A stretch of 64,000 nt of DNA from Bin87 sp034423115 (GTDB lineage: Bacteria > Chloroflexota > Dehalococcoidia > Lucifugimonadales > UBA3495): the NCBI GenBank assembly GCA_034423115.1, contig DAOUJD010000087.1:18946-82945 (forward strand), written 5' to 3'. The notes beneath the pieces were generated by a model. That model saw only the letters and a list, made by a program, of their open reading frames with translations, searched no databases and was not told where the DNA came from. The position numbers were made by a program, and so were the translations under genes. This document shows positions 60,163 through 64,000 of this stretch, piece after piece; within the stretch, counting starts at the first letter, position 1, and every line of letters begins with the position of its first letter.

Positions 60163-63030
60163 TCAGGCGGAGCGGGACAAACCGAGCCATTGGGCCGCTT
60201 GGCGACCCACACTTGATATGTTGGACGCCTGGAACGTGCAGCTGGGCAGGGCGTTGAGGAAGCGATCACCGTAGTTGGCGGTCTGGATGCGGCGGTCCAG
60301 TATCACCACGGCTCCGCGGTCTGTCTTGCTGCGGATCAAGCGGCCGAACCCCTGGCGAAAACGCAGGACGGCGTTGGGCACCTGGTATTCGTTGAAGGGG
60401 TTGTTGTACAGGTTGCCACGGGCTTTGACGACGGGGTCGTTGGGGACAGGGAAGGGGAGGCGGCACACCAGGAGTCCCCTGAGGACGCCCGATTCGAGGT
60501 CCACGCCCTCCCAGAAACTGGCGGTACCGAGGAGAACTGAGCGTGGGTCGGACTGCAAGCGGTCGATCAACTGGCGCGGGGTGCCGTCGATACCCTGAGC
60601 CAAAACGGAGATACCCTCGGCGCGCAGTCGGCCGCGCACGCGATAGGATGCGTCTCGGAGGGCGCTGTGGGAGGTGAACAGGGCGAGGATATGCCCGTCG
60701 AGAGAGCGGGCCATGTTCAAGATGACCTCGGCCGTGCCGTTGGCGTGGTCCGCTCCCCGCCGGGGGTCGGGCAGATCGTCGGGTACCAAGAGGAGGGTAT
60801 TGCGGCGATAGTTGAAGGGACTGTCCACCAACAGTTCGTCGCAGTCTTCGGGGAAACCGACGCGATTACGCAAGAAATCGAACCGGGAATCGGTGGCGAG
60901 GGTAGCGCTGGTGAGGACCACGGACTCCTTGGCTGCGAAAAGCCGATCGGCCAGGATGGGCCCGACGTCCAGCGGCGTGGAGTGGAGGGTCAAGTTCCGA
61001 CGGACATAGTCGAGCCACTGGATGCGATCTTCTTCGTAGCGGCCGAATATGGACGCCAAGTTGGAATCGATTTCGTTCAATATCTCCGCCGCGCTGGCGA
61101 GTTCGGCGGCCGGTCCGTCGTCCGGCAAATAATACAGACCGTCGACGACGGCGCGCTGCAGAGCCGTCAAGGTGTTGACACATTCGTGCATGAACGCCGA
61201 GACGGATTCCCATTCGATTGATGCTGCGCTCCATGGCCGGGACTGGCGGAGGCCCTGGTCAAGGGTGAGCGGTTGACGGTCGTTGTCGGGCCGGCCGGAG
61301 TCCGATGGCCGGGTGGCGTTGCGATACAGCTCTTCGAGGGTTTCCCAAAGACGTTGCCATGCCTGGCCGACCTGGTTGCAAGCGGCTGTGGCGGCGGCGA
61401 CGGATTCGCGGGCGCGGGGTGCCTCCAGGGTTTCGCCCAGTCGGGCGGCAGCAGCGTTCAAATGACTGATGATGCGATAGACCGCCTCCAACTCCTGGGT
61501 GAGGGTGTTGGCGCCGATTTCGAAGCCCATCTGGCGACTTGCTTCTTCTTCCAGATGGTGGGCTTCATCGATGATGAGGCGCTGGTAGTCCTGCAGCACG
61601 GTGCCGCCGACGGCGAGATCGGCGAGAAGCAGCGCGTGGTTGATCACCAGAATGTGGGCGGACTCGGCCTGATCGCGGGCCTGGCGCAGGAAACAGGGCC
61701 CGCCGCCTCGGAAAGCGGGACAGCCTTCGACCGCGTCAGCACAGATGCGGGACCAAGCGGTCCAATCCTGCAGGTTGAGGTTCAGATTGGTGCGGTCGCC
61801 GGTTTGGGTCTCGTCGAGCCAGATTGCGGTTTTGCCGATGACGCGGGCTTCGTCTTCGTTGATGGAATCCGAGGTGCCCAAGTTGTTCCAACGGTGGAGG
61901 CAGACATAGTTGGAACGGCCCTTGAGCTGGGCGGCGCGAAATGCACCCGGCTCCAAAATGCCGGCCTCTTCCAGGATGCGCCTGACCTCAGGTATGTCCT
62001 TTTCCATCAACTGTTCCTGGAGGTTGATGGTGTTGGTGGACACGACGACGCGCTGGCCGTTGGTGGCGGCGTACATCACGGCGGGGAGGAGGTAAGCGAT
62101 GCTCTTGCCGATGCCGGTGCCGCCCTCGACGATCAGCTTTCGGCCCTGGTAGATGGCGCGGGTGACGGCCTTGAGCATCTCAGCCTGCTCGGGCCGGGTC
62201 TCGAAATTGGGGAAGGACTTGGCGAATATTCCGTCGGAGTCAAGCAGGCTTTCGATCTGCTGCTCGGTGAGCGGACGGCTGATGACCTTGGTAGGCGGGC
62301 CGTCGTTGGAATTGGCTGACGCCTGATCGGCGAGATGATCCAGCCGGACGCCCGACGCGCCCCCGGCTGGCGAGCCGGACAGGGTGGCGTTGGCGCCGGG
62401 CGCGTGGGGTATCAAGCCCTCCAGCAGGTCGGCGACCGGAGCATTGGCGGCGCGGGCGGCACGGGCGATGAACGCCACCTTGGTGGCAGGATGGTCGCTG
62501 CCGATTTTCAGCAGCCGGTGGAACACGTGAGCAGTGATTTCGGCGTCAGCGCTGGCGCGATGGGCTTGGCTGTGATCGAGGCCAAGGCGGGTGGCCAATG
62601 CCGCCAGGTTGTACTCGGGCAGGGTGGGCAGGAATATGGATGCCAAATCCCAGGTGTTGTAATTCGGGTTGGCGAGAGGGAGGTGGTGCGAACGCAAGAA
62701 CCCGATGTCGAAAGCGACGTTGTGGCCGACGATGGGCGCGTCTCCGATGAAGTCCGCGAACTGGTCGGCGACCTGGTTGAAGGTGGGAGCCCGTTCGATC
62801 TGGGCGGGCGTGATGGAAGTGAGTTGCTGGATGAATGGGGGGATTCTGCGACCGGGGTTGACGAAGGTCTGGTAACGGTCGAGGATTTGATCACCTCGGA
62901 ATCGGACGGCGCCTAACTCAATGATGGTGTCGGAGTTGGCATTGAGGCCGGTAGTTTCGAGGTCGATGGAGACGAACTCGTGCTCAAATGGGTCGAGCCT
63001 GATTCCGCGGAAGACGGATGCCTGCGTCAT
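60163..63030 (-). CDS. dinG: DnaQ-like exonuclease fused to a DinG-type helicase
   Basis: 955 residues. The N-terminal DEDD exonuclease (VSIDLETTGLN with D23/E25; HNVAFDIGFL; HRASADAEITAHVF) precedes a superfamily 2 XPD-like helicase. Walker A is GGTGIGKS, Walker B DEAHHL, and four cysteines (YVCLHR then C-x5-C-x7-C in the ICADAVEGC region) fit an iron-sulfur cluster. C-terminal motifs include GTASFWEGVDL and QGFGRLIRS. It unwinds and trims DNA in repair. Middle gene of a PHP, DinG, Ogg operon. Confidence 0.95.
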   Translation of the reverse strand: MTQASVFRGIRLDPFEHEFVSIDLETTGLNANSDTIIELGAVRFRGDQILDRYQTFVNPGRRIPPFIQQLTSITPAQIERAPTFNQVADQFADFIGDAPIVGHNVAFDIGFLRSHHLPLANPNYNTWDLASIFLPTLPEYNLAALATRLGLDHSQAHRASADAEITAHVFHRLLKIGSDHPATKVAFIARAARAANAPVADLLEGLIPHAPGANATLSGSPAGGASGVRLDHLADQASANSNDGPPTKVISRPLTEQQIESLLDSDGIFAKSFPNFETRPEQAEMLKAVTRAIYQGRKLIVEGGTGIGKSIAYLLPAVMYAATNGQRVVVSTNTINLQEQLMEKDIPEVRRILEEAGILEPGAFRAAQLKGRSNYVCLHRWNNLGTSDSINEDEARVIGKTAIWLDETQTGDRTNLNLNLQDWTAWSRICADAVEGCPAFRGGGPCFLRQARDQAESAHILVINHALLLADLAVGGTVLQDYQRLIIDEAHHLEEEASRQMGFEIGANTLTQELEAVYRIISHLNAAAARLGETLEAPRARESVAAATAACNQVGQAWQRLWETLEELYRNATRPSDSGRPDNDRQPLTLDQGLRQSRPWSAASIEWESVSAFMHECVNTLTALQRAVVDGLYYLPDDGPAAELASAAEILNEIDSNLASIFGRYEEDRIQWLDYVRRNLTLHSTPLDVGPILADRLFAAKESVVLTSATLATDSRFDFLRNRVGFPEDCDELLVDSPFNYRRNTLLLVPDDLPDPRRGADHANGTAEVILNMARSLDGHILALFTSHSALRDASYRVRGRLRAEGISVLAQGIDGTPRQLIDRLQSDPRSVLLGTASFWEGVDLESGVLRGLLVCRLPFPVPNDPVVKARGNLYNNPFNEYQVPNAVLRFRQGFGRLIRSKTDRGAVVILDRRIQTANYGDRFLNALPSCTFQASNISSVGRQAAQWLGLSRSA

Positions 63031-63047
63031 GGTTGGCCGGCCGGCGG

Positions 63048-63752
63048 CTACGTGGTGCGCAGGCGGTAGGGACGAAGAGACCCCTGACGAAGTCCCTCGA
63101 CCGGGTGGAAGTCGCCGCGGTGCAACGCCGCGATGAATTGGCTTTCGTCGAATATTTCGTCGGGGAACTCGGTAACGAACTTGCCCAACCCGTGAGTGCT
63201 GTGGGCGTCGCTGCCGCCGGTAACGGGCAGGCTCAACCGGTGAGCCACCTCGGCCGCAAGCAGGTTCTCCTCATCGGACGTCCCGCCGTTGGCGATCTCA
63301 ACCGCGTCGGCCAACTGGAACACCGGGTGCTGCATGGCGGTTTCCGGTTCTGTGGGAATGGGTTCGTTGGGGTCGGGATATAGTAGAGGGCGGGCGCGGT
63401 GGTGTTTCGCAAGAACGCCGCGGAAAGGATGGGCGGAAACGACGTATCCACCCACGGCATGGGCGGCCTTGCTGAGTTCTTCGGCGCGGTTGAATCCGCT
63501 CTGGTACCGATCGACGCCGAAGCACAGGATGTGTCCCATGTCGGTGTCGGCCTCCATGGCGCGGATGAGGACGACGTTGTGCAGAGCGGCGAAGTCAGCG
63601 AACTCGTGGCGATCCCAGGGGCCGGAGTGCTCGGTGATGCAGAGCCCGCGCAAACCGAGGCGTTCGGCTTCGAGGATGAGTTCGTCGGGCGTCAAGCTGG
63701 AATCGGCGCTGCCCTTGGTGGTGTGGATGTGGAGGTCAAAAAGGCGTGCCAT
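63048..63752 (-). CDS. PHP-domain metallophosphoesterase
   Basis: 234 residues. The PHP fold starts FDLHIHTTKGSADSSL (HxH), then ITEHSG, the AHPF His/Pro site and the last GGSDAH motif. These bind two or three metals. Enzymes of this group are phosphoesterases, including nucleotide and histidinol-phosphate phosphatases and polymerase PHP domains. I start at ATG 63752. It is 17 bases upstream of the DinG-like gene and probably heads that repair operon. Confidence 0.88.
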   Translation of the reverse strand: MARLFDLHIHTTKGSADSSLTPDELILEAERLGLRGLCITEHSGPWDRHEFADFAALHNVVLIRAMEADTDMGHILCFGVDRYQSGFNRAEELSKAAHAVGGYVVSAHPFRGVLAKHHRARPLLYPDPNEPIPTEPETAMQHPVFQLADAVEIANGGTSDEENLLAAEVAHRLSLPVTGGSDAHSTHGLGKFVTEFPDEIFDESQFIAALHRGDFHPVEGLRQGSLRPYRLRTT

Positions 63753-63829
63753 AAGCTTGGTAAGTGTATGCGGACTGGCCGGATGCGTCAACGCACCGGG
63801 CGTCAGTTTCGGGGCAATCGCATTTCAAT

Positions 63830-64000
63830 TGTAGGCTCTTGGATAAGGCTCTCTCGGCCACCGTCATACCGGCGCAAGCCGGTATCTAGTGCCTGAAATC
63901 GGCAGTTTCGCGGTCGCTCGCTTCATTCGGCGGCCTCTAGACTCCGGCACGCCGCAGGCGCATCTTCGACTTGCGCCGGAGTGACGGGCGTCTGAATTCC
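63830..64000 (-). repeat. Dispersed repeat, inverted copy running to the window end
   Basis: The reverse complement matches 11818-11980. It includes an inner CATACCGGCGCAAGCCGGTAT palindrome and a second CTCCGGCGCAAG unit. The element probably continues beyond base 64000. Confidence 0.75.

Overview
The window is about 64 kb of high-GC bacterial DNA. It carries roughly 60 protein-coding genes, and I found no rRNA, tRNA or CRISPR array. The gene mix points to a Chloroflexota lineage such as a SAR202-like or sponge-associated Dehalococcoidia-type bacterium: paralogous luciferase-like flavin oxidoreductases, tandem CaiB/BaiF CoA-transferases, GMC oxidoreductases, DUF1800/DUF1501 proteins, NHL and PQQ-type propellers, a caa3-type cytochrome oxidase, many small dispersed palindromes and several toxin-antitoxin pairs. 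This placement is inferred from gene content only. Strong Shine-Dalgarno sequences and sigma70-like promoters (TTGACA, 17 bp, TAgCAT/TATgGT) recur.

Layout. 1-5.3 kb: an archaeal-type tryptophanyl-tRNA synthetase paralogue with a degraded KMSKS loop, two small membrane proteins, canonical trpS, a coiled-coil protein, and a thiolase-like/DUF35 pair resembling steroid retro-aldolases. 5.3-11 kb: SnoaL-like protein, acetamidase/formamidase, and a minus-strand operon of two CoA-transferases followed by a VapBC-like toxin-antitoxin pair. 11-13.3 kb: first copy of a duplicated 0.75-kb cassette, a dispersed repeat, a membrane protein and a lipoprotein. 13.7-22 kb: haem A biosynthesis (ctaA, ctaB), a VapBC pair, then the oxidase operon (subunits II, I, III, a subunit IV-cytochrome c fusion, a cytochrome c lipoprotein). 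22-29.3 kb: a compact run of small enzymes, a kinase-like protein, a ThDP enzyme and MazEF.

29.4-46.4 kb is a catabolic and accessory region: VOC protein, two luciferase-like oxidoreductases, two GMC oxidoreductases, DUF1800/DUF1501/NHL genes, isochorismatase, SulP transporter, lactonase-like propeller, Uma2 and SDR. The second copy of the duplicated cassette lies at 31.6-32.4 kb. 46.4-51.8 kb: minus-strand peptide/opine-type ABC uptake genes (binding protein and two permeases) followed by a membrane-anchored PQQ-type propeller. 52.1-52.9 kb: a PAS-LuxR regulator.

53.2-58.1 kb is the most unusual locus, a Zur-like zinc-uptake region. Its binding protein is a ZnuA/AztC-type solute-binding protein with a whole AztD-like beta-propeller inserted between its two lobes. 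It is followed by a terminator-like hairpin, a ZnuB-type permease and a DUF3179 lipoprotein. A Fur-family regulator and two palindromes lie upstream, and no ATPase gene is present in the window. 58.9-64 kb: an FmdB zinc-ribbon protein, then a minus-strand operon of a PHP phosphoesterase, a DnaQ-exonuclease/DinG helicase and an Ogg-type 8-oxoguanine glycosylase, ending in an inverted copy of the repeat seen at 11.8 kb.
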